Assembly (NCBI GenBank): GCA_017651065.1
Contig: JAGCDP010000030.1
Location: forward strand, 1-64,000
DNA: 64,000 bases
Direction of reading: 5' to 3'
From: Treponema sp.
Lineage (GTDB): Bacteria; Spirochaetota; Spirochaetia; Treponematales; Treponemataceae
Below the pieces are notes generated by a model. That model saw nothing but the letters and a program-made list of their open reading frames with translations, was not told the origin of the DNA and made no database searches. Positions 1 through 8,831 of the stretch are shown here, one piece after another. Position 1 is the stretch's first letter, and the number at the start of each line of letters is the position of its first letter. A program made the translations under genes and the position numbers.

Positions 1-577
1 ACTCTCCATGATTATTTCAATACCCCGAAGGGTAATGATTTACCATAAATAAGTTCAACCCAGCCTTTCTGTATTTGCTGAATTGATAGACTTAAGTTTT
101 ACAAAAAAACTTAAAAAACATTGTAGTCAATGTACAGAACAAAAACTAACGTCTTCGCTCATAGAACCTTACTTGTTCTATTCTTTCCTTCCCTATTCTG
201 TCAAAAAACTGGATTTTGCTGTCGGGTATTGAAGTGACAGCGAATAATAATATATACCCTTGTAAAAAAAGTGTCAATAGTGAGATAGTCTATTTTTACA
301 ATTTTTTTTGAATAAAAAAATATTGGATCATGTTCAAAAAAAATGTGCTCCCGTGAAAAATGTCTGCCGTCTGCGGGCTGAGCTGGGTTGTGATAAAATC
401 CTGCGGTTTGCTTTGCAAATCCTCGGATTTCCTCTATGACCGGTCCCCACTCAGAAGCAGCCGTCAGCCATTTTTCACTCCGCACATTTTTTTTGAGAAT
501 TTATATATACACAATAAAACGTATATGGTAAAATCCTAATACTTTTTTTTATAAGGGAATATCAGGAAACGGTGATT
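1..577. other. AT-rich region without a convincing gene
   Basis: No gene is supported here. A 94-codon minus-strand frame (201-485, GTG start) has no ribosome-binding site, no recognisable domain and odd composition, so it is not called. Visible structures are an AT-only hairpin at about 93-115 (TTAAGTTTT, loop, AAAACTTAA), a hairpin at 218-241 (GCTGTC/GACAGC, 12-nt loop), and the 10-mer TTCAATACCC at 18-27 repeated in inverted orientation inside the loop of that second hairpin. A T/A-rich stretch from 480 to 560 probably holds the promoter of the lipoprotein gene at 578 (TAAAAT at 529-534 is a candidate -10). Confidence 0.5.
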
Positions 578-1045
578 ATGCAAAAAAATTTTAAAACTTT
601 GGCAGTTATTATTATTGGGGTGACTTTATTATTATTAATCTCTTGTCCGCAACCACAACAGAAAAAGGGGTATGAAGGAACTAAGCTTGTTGTTCCACAG
701 TGGCCGGAAAATGTTGAACACGTACAGCTTAGTTTTGAAAACAGTACATGGTCATTAAACTGCTATAAGGCTGCGACTTGTGAAGGTGTAGAATATTTTA
801 CCGGCAATGCGATTCTTACAATTTATTATTCACATATTGATAATAGTGAAAAAGATCAATATTTTGGCTATGGTATTCGCTCAAACGCTGAAAATCAATT
901 TAAAGTATTTGTAAATGGTGAAGAAGTGGAAAATGAATACCCTCAGGCAACATATAAAGAATTCAGAACAGGCGATGAAATTGAACTTAATGCAAATATA
1001 GACCACTTCAGAGAACCTTTAATGTTACAAATGTTAAGAACGTAG
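578..1045 (+). CDS. Putative lipoprotein, N-terminal part of a frameshifted gene
   Basis: No known family is recognised. The start is ATG 578 rather than GTG 572 because AGGAAA at 564-569 is spaced correctly only for 578. The product begins with a charged N-terminus and a hydrophobic segment ending in LLISC, a lipobox with Cys near residue 24 that predicts export and lipid anchoring. The mature part is about 130 residues, beta-rich and aromatic. The reading frame stops at 1043-1045, but the next reading frame, open from 991, continues a matching protein (entry 991-1494). A single missing base in the T run at 1018-1020 explains the break. The N-terminal domain resembles the domain encoded downstream (NVEHVQLSFEN versus NVKNVEVTFQN, then FKVFVNGEEV versus YELYINSNKV), so the intact protein would have two tandem copies. 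Confidence 0.6.
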   Translation: MQKNFKTLAVIIIGVTLLLLISCPQPQQKKGYEGTKLVVPQWPENVEHVQLSFENSTWSLNCYKAATCEGVEYFTGNAILTIYYSHIDNSEKDQYFGYGIRSNAENQFKVFVNGEEVENEYPQATYKEFRTGDEIELNANIDHFREPLMLQMLRT

Positions 1046-1494
1046 AAGTAACTTTTCAAAATGCTCCGGAAAAGATTTTGAATAAAGATATTCGTGTTTA
1101 TGGTGATACAAATTATTATGCCTACATTGATGCAGATGACTTACAGGAAAGATTCAGTTATGTCTCAATTATGGAAAGCGTTAAAAATATGGAAACCGGT
1201 TCAAATATCTGGTATGACTTTGAAAGACTTGCTAAGGGTGGTTTATATTATTATAACAGAGGAACACTGAAATTTTATATACAGTTAAAAGTTAAAGATG
1301 GTTATTACATACAAGACAGAGATTACGAATTGTATATTAATTCAAACAAAGTACCAGCAACAATCACTTCTGATAACACTTCAAAAATACACGATTTTCT
1401 TGAAATTTGGATATCAAATCCGAATGACATTCCTCCAGGTTCTGTAGTAACAGTTAAAGGTGGTACAATCGTTTCTTGCGATGAATCAGAGTAA
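991..1494 (+). pseudogene. C-terminal part of the frameshifted lipoprotein
   Basis: The frame is open from 991 and reads naturally from about 1012 (PFNVTNVKNVEVTFQNAPEK) to the stop at 1492-1494. The only start candidate that gives a separate product is TTG 1078, which has no ribosome-binding site and would cut into the domain, so independent translation is unlikely. The sequence is a second copy of the beta-rich domain seen in 578-1045. Restoring one T near 1018-1020 joins the two into one protein of about 305 residues. Whether this is a real mutation, phase variation or an assembly error cannot be told from the sequence. Confidence 0.6.
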
Positions 1495-1512
1495 CTGAAC
1501 CTTGCAGGAGAT

Positions 1513-2337
1513 TCAATTCAGAACCTTATCGTAAAGAAAGTGGCCAGGGCCGTCGTGGTTGTTGTCAAAGTCGGTAACGAAGGCGGCGATGTTTTTAATT
1601 GCAGCAAGGCCATTGCACATGGCAACACCATAGCCGCACATTTTTATGAGACTTTCGTCGTTCATGCTGTCGCCAAAACCCATGGTGTTTTCCTGAGGAA
1701 TTGAAAGTTCATTTGCCAGCCAGGATACTGCTTCGCCTTTGCCACAGTCTGGCGGAAGGATTTCCAGAAAATATGGTTTGCTTGTAAAAATAACGGCGCG
1801 ATTTCCGAATTCATTTCTGAGCATTTGCTGAAGCACAAGAAGTTGTTCAGGTTCGCCGGGTACAAGCATTTTTGTAAAACCACGGTTCAAAAAATTATCA
1901 TAATCTTCTACAGCTTCACCTTTGAGGCCACATAAATCTACATCAAGCTTAGTCCATTTTGTTGCTTCGCGATAGTAAATTGTATCTGGGGTATAAACTT
2001 CGGAGCGCAGACCAAAATCTTCTGCAATCTGATTGGCGCGTTTTAAAATTTCTGGTTCTACTTTTTTACAGAATATATTCTGACGTTTATGTAAATCAAA
2101 AATACTACAGCCGTTAATAGCAATTAAAAATCTTCCGTGTTCCTTACCGGCAATTTCAAGACGTCTTACAAAAGGTAAGATTGCATCTTCGGCACGTCCT
2201 GAACAAAGTACAACATAAATACCCTTCTGAACGCATTCACGCAGAGCCTTTACATTCAAGTCGGTAATCTGGCGGTCATCATTAAGCAGAGTATCATCGA
2301 GGTCTAGGGCGATTAGGTTTACGGGGAGTTTGGTCAT
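1513..2337 (-). CDS. Cof-type HAD-superfamily phosphatase
   Basis: A 274-residue cytoplasmic HAD hydrolase of the Cof/YidA group, which usually dephosphorylates sugar phosphates, nucleotides or cofactor precursors. Motif I is LDLDDT with nucleophile Asp12 and acid/base Asp14. Motif II is CSGR, motif III is the Lys in GKGEAVSWL, and motif IV is GFGDSMND near residue 220, which binds Mg2+. The insert between motifs II and III is the large C2B-type cap. Length is normal. It is the last gene of the envelope operon and its ATG overlaps the TonB-like gene by 4 bp, which suggests translational coupling. The exact substrate cannot be predicted. Confidence 0.88.
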   Translation of the reverse strand: MTKLPVNLIALDLDDTLLNDDRQITDLNVKALRECVQKGIYVVLCSGRAEDAILPFVRRLEIAGKEHGRFLIAINGCSIFDLHKRQNIFCKKVEPEILKRANQIAEDFGLRSEVYTPDTIYYREATKWTKLDVDLCGLKGEAVEDYDNFLNRGFTKMLVPGEPEQLLVLQQMLRNEFGNRAVIFTSKPYFLEILPPDCGKGEAVSWLANELSIPQENTMGFGDSMNDESLIKMCGYGVAMCNGLAAIKNIAAFVTDFDNNHDGPGHFLYDKVLN

Positions 2338-3371
2338 TGTATTGTTTTTTCTATAGTGTATTCAAAAGTAGCAGTAGAACGAGTTGAGTCTTCTGAAAAA
2401 CGCCATTGACTTATCTGAGAGATTACTGCCTGTCTTACTTCCACTTTTAATAGAGATTCTGGAGTAATCGTAACACTTCCTGAAATTACATAACCTTTTT
2501 CATCAACAGAAAATTCAATTTTTACAGTTGTCTTTGGGCGTTCAATATATTGACTATAATTATCAAGATCAATTTTTAAAGTACTGGTTGCTTTTCTTGC
2601 TGCTCCTCCATTCCAGGTCATATCTAAAGCAGAACTGAATTTTTGATTTAGAGTACTGTTTGAGGATGATCCAGTTGATGTAGAACCAGTTGTATTTCTT
2701 ATTGCATCAAGTTGATTATTTGTTGTTCCACTACTTGAAGAAGAAGCAGCCGTATTATTGCTTGATGATTTTTGTGATTGTGTTGTTTCAGTAGTTTTGG
2801 TTCCTGAAGAACCTTGCATACTGCTTGAAGTATTTACCTTTTGAGGTGCAGCTGTTTGATTATTTGTAGTTGTATTATCATCTGTAAAATAATCATCCCA
2901 ATTCTTTTGTGTATTAGTTTTGTTATTAGAAGAAACATTATTAAAATCAAAATCAGAATAATCTGTTGCATATTGTATATTATCAAAATCTACTTTTTTT
3001 GACGGGTCGGTTGTTTTTGTAGTAGTTTGTGTCTTTGGCTGAGTTGTTGTTTTAGGCTTTGCTGGCGCTGCTTCTTTTTTTGGAGCCTCTACTTTTGCCT
3101 CTGCGACTGGTGTTTGCCCTTCGACAGGCTCAGGGACCGCGGCTTCTGCTTGCTGCCCTTCGACAGGCTCAGGGACCGCATTTTTTTCTACCACCGGTGT
3201 TGAATCAAGGACAATCTGAATTTCCTTGTACTCAGGGACTGCGGGTTTAAATTTTATTACCAGACACATTATGCAGAAAATTATCCAGCAGACAAGAGTT
3301 GCTATGGCACTTATGAACATGCTTGTAACGTGAGGAGAGCTGTCTTGTCCGAACAGAGGCTGTTTAATCAT
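2334..3371 (-). CDS. TonB-like energy transducer
   Basis: A 345-residue protein with one membrane segment near residues 18-41, a long periplasmic linker rich in Pro, Glu, Lys, Thr, Ser, Asn and Gln, and a C-terminal domain (about 275-345) resembling the TonB/TolA C-terminus, with YIERPKTTVKIEFSV and a following QWRFSED motif. It would carry energy from the ExbB-ExbD motor to an outer-membrane partner. The linker holds two copies of VPEPVEG 13 residues apart, each encoded by the 22-bp genomic repeat, so the repeat appears to have lengthened the periplasm-spanning region. The Ser/Asn/Thr-rich part (about 150-240) is low complexity. The gene overlaps exbD and the Cof gene by 4 bp each. The family assignment rests on context as much as on sequence. 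Confidence 0.75.
   Translation of the reverse strand: MIKQPLFGQDSSPHVTSMFISAIATLVCWIIFCIMCLVIKFKPAVPEYKEIQIVLDSTPVVEKNAVPEPVEGQQAEAAVPEPVEGQTPVAEAKVEAPKKEAAPAKPKTTTQPKTQTTTKTTDPSKKVDFDNIQYATDYSDFDFNNVSSNNKTNTQKNWDDYFTDDNTTTNNQTAAPQKVNTSSSMQGSSGTKTTETTQSQKSSSNNTAASSSSSGTTNNQLDAIRNTTGSTSTGSSSNSTLNQKFSSALDMTWNGGAARKATSTLKIDLDNYSQYIERPKTTVKIEFSVDEKGYVISGSVTITPESLLKVEVRQAVISQISQWRFSEDSTRSTATFEYTIEKTIQ
3117..3138 (-). repeat. 22-bp repeat copy 1 (VPEPVEG reading)
   Basis: An exact copy of the repeat in the linker of the TonB-like gene; the coding strand reads V-P-E-P-V-E-G. It lies 39 bp, or 13 codons, from the next copy, so the two form a tandem pair with an intervening GQQAEAA-like spacer. Confidence 0.9.
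3156..3177 (-). repeat. 22-bp repeat copy 2 (VPEPVEG reading)
   Basis: A second exact copy in the same linker and the same reading frame as copy 1. The ends CCCT/AGGG can pair, giving a short imperfect hairpin. Confidence 0.9.
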
Positions 3372-3781
3372 TTTTCTGTGGCAGTCCTTAAATTAATTAC
3401 TGCATAACCACTTTCGCGGATTACATCAAAAATCTTTACGATTGTTCCGTTTGTAACTTCGCTGTCGGCCTCTAACGAAACTGGGAATTCTGTTTTCTTT
3501 ACATCGCCTGTATCGAACATTACAAGTTCGGTACCAAGTTCATCAAAGGCAACTTCCTTTTCATTGAAGAACAAAAGTCCGTCGGCATCGGCTGTGATTG
3601 TAATGCCCTGGTATGAAGTTCCTTCTGATGTATGACTTGTTGGCAGCTTCAACTTGATTCCCGGTAAAATTGCAAAGGTTGTAGAAACAAGGAAAAAGAG
3701 AATCAACTGAAAAACAATATCAATCATTGGGGTCATATCTACATTTGAGCGGATTGACCCCCTTTTGCTTCTTAATCTCAT
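3368..3781 (-). CDS. exbD: ExbD/TolR-family biopolymer transport protein
   Basis: A 137-residue inner-membrane protein with one N-terminal membrane segment and a periplasmic domain, the usual ExbD length. The hallmark DMTPMIDIVFQLILFF is present. Asp21 aligns with the proton-path Asp of ExbD/TolR, which lies in the ExbB pore and couples proton flow to movement of the TonB partner. Its ATG overlaps the exbB stop (TAATG) and its 3' end overlaps the TonB-like gene by 4 bp. The three therefore form one translationally coupled motor unit. ExbD is preferred over TolR because the third partner is TonB-like and no pal or tolB is nearby. Confidence 0.9.
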   Translation of the reverse strand: MRLRSKRGSIRSNVDMTPMIDIVFQLILFFLVSTTFAILPGIKLKLPTSHTSEGTSYQGITITADADGLLFFNEKEVAFDELGTELVMFDTGDVKKTEFPVSLEADSEVTNGTIVKIFDVIRESGYAVINLRTATEK

Positions 3782-4392
3782 TATCTTACGCGTCCTGTAA
3801 GCTTTAATACAATAGAAGTTACATGTGCTTCCATTTCAACAATTCTGCGGTTTACTCTTGAAACAAAATAGTTATGGAAAATAACTGAAGGAATTGAAAC
3901 AATCAAACCTGCTACAGTTGTAACAAGGGCTTCGGCAATAGCTCCTGCAAGCAAGGCTGGGTCACCCATTGAACCACCGGCTCCAAGTACGCCAAAGGCT
4001 TTAATGTTTCCGGTTACTGTTCCTAAAAGTCCGAGCAAGGTTGCAATGTTTGCAATTGTTCCAAGCGGTGTTAAGAAGTGTTCAAAACGAGGTACAACAA
4101 AATCCATTTCGGCTTCTACAAGATCACGGATATCGCGTTCTTCGTAGCGGCGACTGTCTATTGCTTTTTTGATAACCTGCGAAAGAGGTGTATCTGCCTG
4201 AGCACAAGCTGCACCACAAGCTTCATAGTCGCCAACCTGCAAAGATGCATTTACATTTGCCATTAAAGTATCATCGCGCTTACGGATGCTTGCAAAATAA
4301 ATGCAGCGTTCAATTATAATAAAAAGGGCAATAACTCCGCACAGGATGATTGGAATCATCAAAAATCCGCCTGATTTTAAAGTTTCTAACAT
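3781..4392 (-). CDS. exbB: ExbB/TolQ/MotA-family proton channel protein
   Basis: A 203-residue inner-membrane protein with three membrane segments (about 8-28, 105-130 and 148-175), an N-terminal periplasmic end and the cytoplasmic loop typical of ExbB. The last two segments carry the conserved small-residue pattern TLLGLLGTVTG and ALVTTVAGLIVSIP found in the MotA/TolQ/ExbB channel family. It should form the pentameric stator in which ExbD sits. It lies 10 bp after the barrel-protein gene and overlaps exbD by 1 bp. Confidence 0.9.
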   Translation of the reverse strand: MLETLKSGGFLMIPIILCGVIALFIIIERCIYFASIRKRDDTLMANVNASLQVGDYEACGAACAQADTPLSQVIKKAIDSRRYEERDIRDLVEAEMDFVVPRFEHFLTPLGTIANIATLLGLLGTVTGNIKAFGVLGAGGSMGDPALLAGAIAEALVTTVAGLIVSIPSVIFHNYFVSRVNRRIVEMEAHVTSIVLKLTGRVR

Positions 4393-4401
4393 GTCACGCT
4401 C

Positions 4402-6003
4402 CTAAAATAAAAATTTCACTAACAAAGAAGCATTTCCGCTGTTTGCCACATACTGACCGGCATACATGCGTTCTTCTGCTCCAAGTAATTTTATCATATC
4501 GTTGATTGAAAGACAAATGCGCACGGCCGAAGAAGCCTGTACATAGCCTTCAAGATTGATAATCGGTTTATTGTCTGCAGCATCAAGAAGATATGCTGTA
4601 TCCAAGCTTGCACCCCACAAGCCCTTCTGACTTTGAAGTGCAAATATTACATTAATAGTGTGCTTATTCTGAAGCACCGGATTGTTCAACCAGTTTGCAT
4701 GATATTTTGCAGTAGCGGCGAACAGCTTGTATTTCCAGGTAAAGGCAAAATCGGTATAAAGTTCATTGCGCTGTGTCTGGGTATAACCGTATAAGCCTGA
4801 TTCAACTGCTCCGGAATAATCTGGAACCCACATATTGTTTCCGTATGCTGTGCGGTAAAAGCCTGCTGCAACTGTACCTGTAAACGAAGTCTTAAGTGGA
4901 ACTAAAAGTTCTGCTGTTCCAAACCAGGCCGATTCTTCTGTAGAAAATTCATCGAGCCCGCTGAATTTATAAAGACGTTCAAGCTGAGCAGTTGTCTGAC
5001 GTTTTGATTCAAGACCGCCGCATAAGGTTAAGTTCAATTCTCTGTCTGAAAAATAAACAGGAAGATTTGTTTCGAGTCCTAAAGAAAAAGGTACCATTAC
5101 AGAATTCTGTCCAAGGTTGTTTCCGGCTACAACTGCAACATTTGCTAAAAGCTTTACCTTTTCATTTTTCCAGGCAAAATCTAAACCAAATTCTCCACGA
5201 TTTGAAGTTTTGTTCCAGGCTTCAAGATTATAAAGTGCATCAAACGAAAGTTCAAAACCATTATGAATCCATGATATTTTTAATTCCGGTTCTGCAGTTA
5301 CACGTGAGGCATTAGAGGCGGTTCCTTTGGTAATATCTGCAAAACGGTAATAAAATTCACTGCCTGCAGCAAACGAAAGCTGAAAATCTTTTGGAAGTGA
5401 CCACAAGAAATTTGCAGAAAGTCCTACAGCATCCTGATTATAACCTGCAATTCCTTCTGTGCGGCTTTGAAGTCCGTTGCCTGAATCTTCATAACGGGCA
5501 GCAATTCCCCAGCGTAATTTACTTCGAATAAAATCTTTTTCTATACTAATTGAAGTATCTGTCTGATTATAACCTTCTGCAAGATCGTGGCCTGCAAAAC
5601 CGGCTGCAGATTCATGTGCAAAAGAAATCTTAAACGGATCTGAACCATAAAGTCTTGAAATTTCAAAATCACCGGTAAACGAAGCAGGATATCCTCCGCC
5701 GATTGTGCCTTCTGCATAAATGTCTTTTTGCATTGCGTCATCTGAAGCATCTTTTACATCGGCTTCTCCACCGGCAGATGCAGCAGGTAACACAGGAACG
5801 AGGTCTCCTGAATTAAAAGGAAGCTCGAGTACATCATCAAAATCGGGAGCTGGGGCAATATCTTCCTGCTGATTTGAACCGCTAACAACAGTAGTTAAAT
5901 CAGGCAGTTCAATCTGACTTTCTGCATCAGAAGCCTCCTGAGCAAAAGTCTGAGTCATTAAACCAAGTACAAGAATTCCAAAAATAAATTTCTTTATATT
6001 CAT
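4402..6003 (-). CDS. Putative outer-membrane beta-barrel protein
   Basis: A secreted protein of 533 residues from the preferred start ATG 6003; the in-frame ATG 6009 is only 2 nt from the AAGGG site at 6012-6016, while 6003 has normal spacing. A signal peptide (KKFIFGILVLGLMTQTFA, then QE) is followed by an acidic, Pro-rich stretch to about residue 100. From there to the end, alternating polar/hydrophobic strands with many Trp, Tyr and Phe residues look like an outer-membrane barrel. The C-terminus ends ...SLLVKFLF, a terminal Phe typical of BAM-inserted proteins. No plug domain or TonB box is evident, so it is not a standard TonB-dependent receptor. Its place directly before exbB makes it a candidate partner of the TonB-like protein. 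No family was recognised. Confidence 0.65.
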   Translation of the reverse strand: MNIKKFIFGILVLGLMTQTFAQEASDAESQIELPDLTTVVSGSNQQEDIAPAPDFDDVLELPFNSGDLVPVLPAASAGGEADVKDASDDAMQKDIYAEGTIGGGYPASFTGDFEISRLYGSDPFKISFAHESAAGFAGHDLAEGYNQTDTSISIEKDFIRSKLRWGIAARYEDSGNGLQSRTEGIAGYNQDAVGLSANFLWSLPKDFQLSFAAGSEFYYRFADITKGTASNASRVTAEPELKISWIHNGFELSFDALYNLEAWNKTSNRGEFGLDFAWKNEKVKLLANVAVVAGNNLGQNSVMVPFSLGLETNLPVYFSDRELNLTLCGGLESKRQTTAQLERLYKFSGLDEFSTEESAWFGTAELLVPLKTSFTGTVAAGFYRTAYGNNMWVPDYSGAVESGLYGYTQTQRNELYTDFAFTWKYKLFAATAKYHANWLNNPVLQNKHTINVIFALQSQKGLWGASLDTAYLLDAADNKPIINLEGYVQASSAVRICLSINDMIKLLGAEERMYAGQYVANSGNASLLVKFLF

Positions 6004-6018
6004 AATCATAACCCTTTC

Positions 6019-8781
6019 TTACCTTACAAGATTCATTACCTTGCTTCCCTGTTTTGTGTTTGGATACAGTTCTACAAGAAGCTTTGCGGTAACTTCGGCA
6101 TCGCCTTTAAGGCCTGCTGCCATAAATGAAGCAGTTGCAGAATAAAGTGCTGCGGCTGCCTTGTCTGTATCGTCGCGGCCACTAGCCCTGTAATATTCTG
6201 CGGCTTTTAAGTAATATTCTGCTGCCTTTTTTGATTCACCAGACTTATCATAATATTCAGCAACTATGTCTGCATTCTGGGCGGCATAGTACATTTCGTC
6301 TGAATCTTTCTGATAATTCAAAAGTTCCAGTGCAAGAGTAAAGGCCTGTTCACTTTCGCCGTGGTCTTTATATAACTGAACAAGTTCGGAACCTGCAATG
6401 CGTCCTTTTTTAGTTGCTGCCTTACCTGCCCTTTCATACTGACCGTTCTTTTCTACAATTTCGCGGTCTGTTCCACCTACGATTCGTTCAAGTTCTACAA
6501 CACGCTGACCTATTCCGTCGGAAGAAGCCTGTTCGTTATAGTCGCGTACTAAAAGTCTTGCTGTAGAAAGTGCATCGCGATAGTTTTCCTGTTCGTAATA
6601 AGCCTGCAAAAGATTTTTATATGCACCGTAAGAATAAATACTGTCCGGATATTTTGTAACAAGCGTTGTGTTCTGCATGATTGCACGGTCAAGTTCGCCT
6701 GTTTTCATGTTGCAGTCACCACTGAAGTAATAAGCAGCATCTGCATATTTTCCGTTTACATAATCATAAATATATTTTGTAAAGCGTGTCTGTGCTTCGC
6801 TGTATTTTTGTGCGGCATAATAAATTTCTGCAGAACGGTAAGCGGCATATTCTGCGTTATCTGTAGCTGCAAATTTTGTTGTGATTTTTTTATAAGCTGA
6901 ATCTGCACGATCAAGGTCGCCTTTCTTTACATATACTTCTGCAGTTGCAAGAATACAGCGTACAGCAAAATCTGAATCGCCGTTTATAAAGGCAGACAAA
7001 ACAGAAATTGCCTTGTCATATTCCCTGCAGTCTGTATAAATTTCGGAGCAATAAATTACTGCGTTTTGTTTCTGCTCTTCGTTCATGGAAGCGTCAATCA
7101 TTTTTTCGGCCATGGCTGCAGCGTTTTTAAGGTCGCCGTTCATAAGTGCCGATTTTGCTCCAAGCTCGCACGCATTGTATAAGAAGGAATCGCGCTCTTT
7201 GGAATCTGAAATAAACGCCGTTAATATTTTGTAGGAGTTTTTATAATCTGATATTTTGTAGGCACAAACTCCACGGTAATACTGAGCAAGCCTGTGATAA
7301 TTTGCAACAGTATTTTTTGAGTTTACATATTTTGTAAGCTGTTCGTAGGCAGCGTTATATTCTGTAAGATTGAATTTACAAAGCCCTGCAATATAAAAGC
7401 CAACATATTTATTAGCAGCAATTGCCTGGTTGTAAGAAGCCTGCCATTTCTGGAGGCGGTACAAAACCTTTGCATATTCAATTTTACCGTTGGCATCGAG
7501 CTTATTTTCTTTTGCAAGATTTTCATACTGAACTGCAGAAGCTTCATACTTTCCGTTTTTTGCAAGAAGAGAAGCATAAAGCTTTGCACAGGATGTATCT
7601 GCAGCAAAATTAGAAACAATATATTCTGCACGGGCGCTGTCTTCTGAACGAAGTACATATGCAACTGTATAAGCATCCTTTGCAGAAGGCTTTTTTATTT
7701 TATAATAATACGAAAGTGTTTCTGCAGGATTTTTAGATTCTACGGCGCTGCATCTTAATACTAACGCCCAGTAAGAATCGGCAAGGCCCGGAATATTTTC
7801 CTGCTGTTCAAGGATTCGTTCTTCATTCTGCTGAAGCTTTTCCATTACCTCGGCGGCAACTTTTTTTCCACCTTTATCAAGTGCAATTTTCTGGCGGTAA
7901 ATAAAACAAGGAAGCAGTACTGTTTCTAAAGTACTTTCTTCGGCAAGTGTAAAATATTCAAGCGCAGTATCGTAATCTTTTTTGTTATAGGCAGCGGCAC
8001 CAAGATTCAAACGGAATACGCTAAGCATTTCCTTAAAATCATCATTTTGATTTTTGTTTAGAATCTGATATGCCTTATTAACATCGCCTGTTTTTTCATA
8101 AGCATCTGCGGCATAAATTGTAAGGGCTGCATAAACCTTGTCGGAAAAATCATCTGCGGAAAGTTTTGAATAAAGCTTTATTGTATTAGCATAGTTTGCA
8201 TTTGAATTATAGGAATAAAACAGTTTTTGCAGTGCTTCATCATATTCTGCCTTTGAATAATAATTTCCGTTTGCAGCTACATACTCAAAAAGTGGAACTG
8301 CTTTTTCATAAAGTTCAAGGAAATAATTTATTCTTGCCGCATACAAAATTGACAACGGATAATACTCTGTTTTATTTTCACGCTGTTCAACATCACACAC
8401 AGTATGGAATGCAGAAAGAGCATTTGTATAATCGCCGTCGTAATAATATGCAAGACCAAGATAGTACCAGCACTTTGAATAATCTCTGGCACCAAAATGA
8501 ATTGAAGAAAGAACTGCAGCAAAAGTCTGTTCAGCTTCTTCGTAGCGTTTAAGAATTGTAAGGGCCTGCCCTTTTGCAATACCTGCATCTACTATAAAAA
8601 CAGATTCAGGATAATTGCTTTCGAGGAGCTCTGCCTGTACTACAACTCCCGGATAATAACCTGCGTTTGAGTAAATATTCAGATTATTATAAAGTTCAAG
8701 TTCCGACGGTTTAGAAGAAGTTTGAGCCCACAGAAAAGTTGTGCATAGTAGTAATGTGACTATAAAAAATTGTCGTTTCAT
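6019..8781 (-). CDS. Secreted TPR-repeat protein
   Basis: A 920-residue protein with a signal peptide (FFIVTLLLCTTFLWAQ) and roughly 20 helical repeats through nearly its full length. Repeated patterns such as Y..G..Y..A and KYPDS fit TPR and Sel1/YbgF-like units that form a superhelical scaffold for protein binding. No catalytic domain is visible. In this context (10 bp before the barrel gene, then exbB-exbD-tonB) it could be a periplasmic scaffold linking the motor to the outer membrane. That role is inference. Confidence 0.8.
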   Translation of the reverse strand: MKRQFFIVTLLLCTTFLWAQTSSKPSELELYNNLNIYSNAGYYPGVVVQAELLESNYPESVFIVDAGIAKGQALTILKRYEEAEQTFAAVLSSIHFGARDYSKCWYYLGLAYYYDGDYTNALSAFHTVCDVEQRENKTEYYPLSILYAARINYFLELYEKAVPLFEYVAANGNYYSKAEYDEALQKLFYSYNSNANYANTIKLYSKLSADDFSDKVYAALTIYAADAYEKTGDVNKAYQILNKNQNDDFKEMLSVFRLNLGAAAYNKKDYDTALEYFTLAEESTLETVLLPCFIYRQKIALDKGGKKVAAEVMEKLQQNEERILEQQENIPGLADSYWALVLRCSAVESKNPAETLSYYYKIKKPSAKDAYTVAYVLRSEDSARAEYIVSNFAADTSCAKLYASLLAKNGKYEASAVQYENLAKENKLDANGKIEYAKVLYRLQKWQASYNQAIAANKYVGFYIAGLCKFNLTEYNAAYEQLTKYVNSKNTVANYHRLAQYYRGVCAYKISDYKNSYKILTAFISDSKERDSFLYNACELGAKSALMNGDLKNAAAMAEKMIDASMNEEQKQNAVIYCSEIYTDCREYDKAISVLSAFINGDSDFAVRCILATAEVYVKKGDLDRADSAYKKITTKFAATDNAEYAAYRSAEIYYAAQKYSEAQTRFTKYIYDYVNGKYADAAYYFSGDCNMKTGELDRAIMQNTTLVTKYPDSIYSYGAYKNLLQAYYEQENYRDALSTARLLVRDYNEQASSDGIGQRVVELERIVGGTDREIVEKNGQYERAGKAATKKGRIAGSELVQLYKDHGESEQAFTLALELLNYQKDSDEMYYAAQNADIVAEYYDKSGESKKAAEYYLKAAEYYRASGRDDTDKAAAALYSATASFMAAGLKGDAEVTAKLLVELYPNTKQGSKVMNLVR

Positions 8782-8800
8782 TTTAGTTCCATATATTGTA

Positions 8801-8829
8801 GATTGCTTCGGCTTCGCCTCGCAATGACG
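8801..8829. repeat. Half copy of the palindromic element
   Basis: GATTGC..CTCGCAATGACGG resembles one arm of the larger palindromic elements at 50554 and 60381 but lacks the second arm. It begins 3 bp after the stop codon of the 455-residue secreted protein on the minus strand, in the 50-bp gap before the TPR gene. Confidence 0.65.
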
Positions 8830-8831
8830 GA

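Noticed and set aside
201-485. 94-codon minus-strand frame with GTG start
   Set aside because: No ribosome-binding site, no domain, composition typical of non-coding DNA, and hairpins run through it.
4402-6003. The 535-codon protein as a classical TonB-dependent receptor
   Set aside because: It is too short, with no plug domain or TonB box visible; only a barrel-like region is supported.
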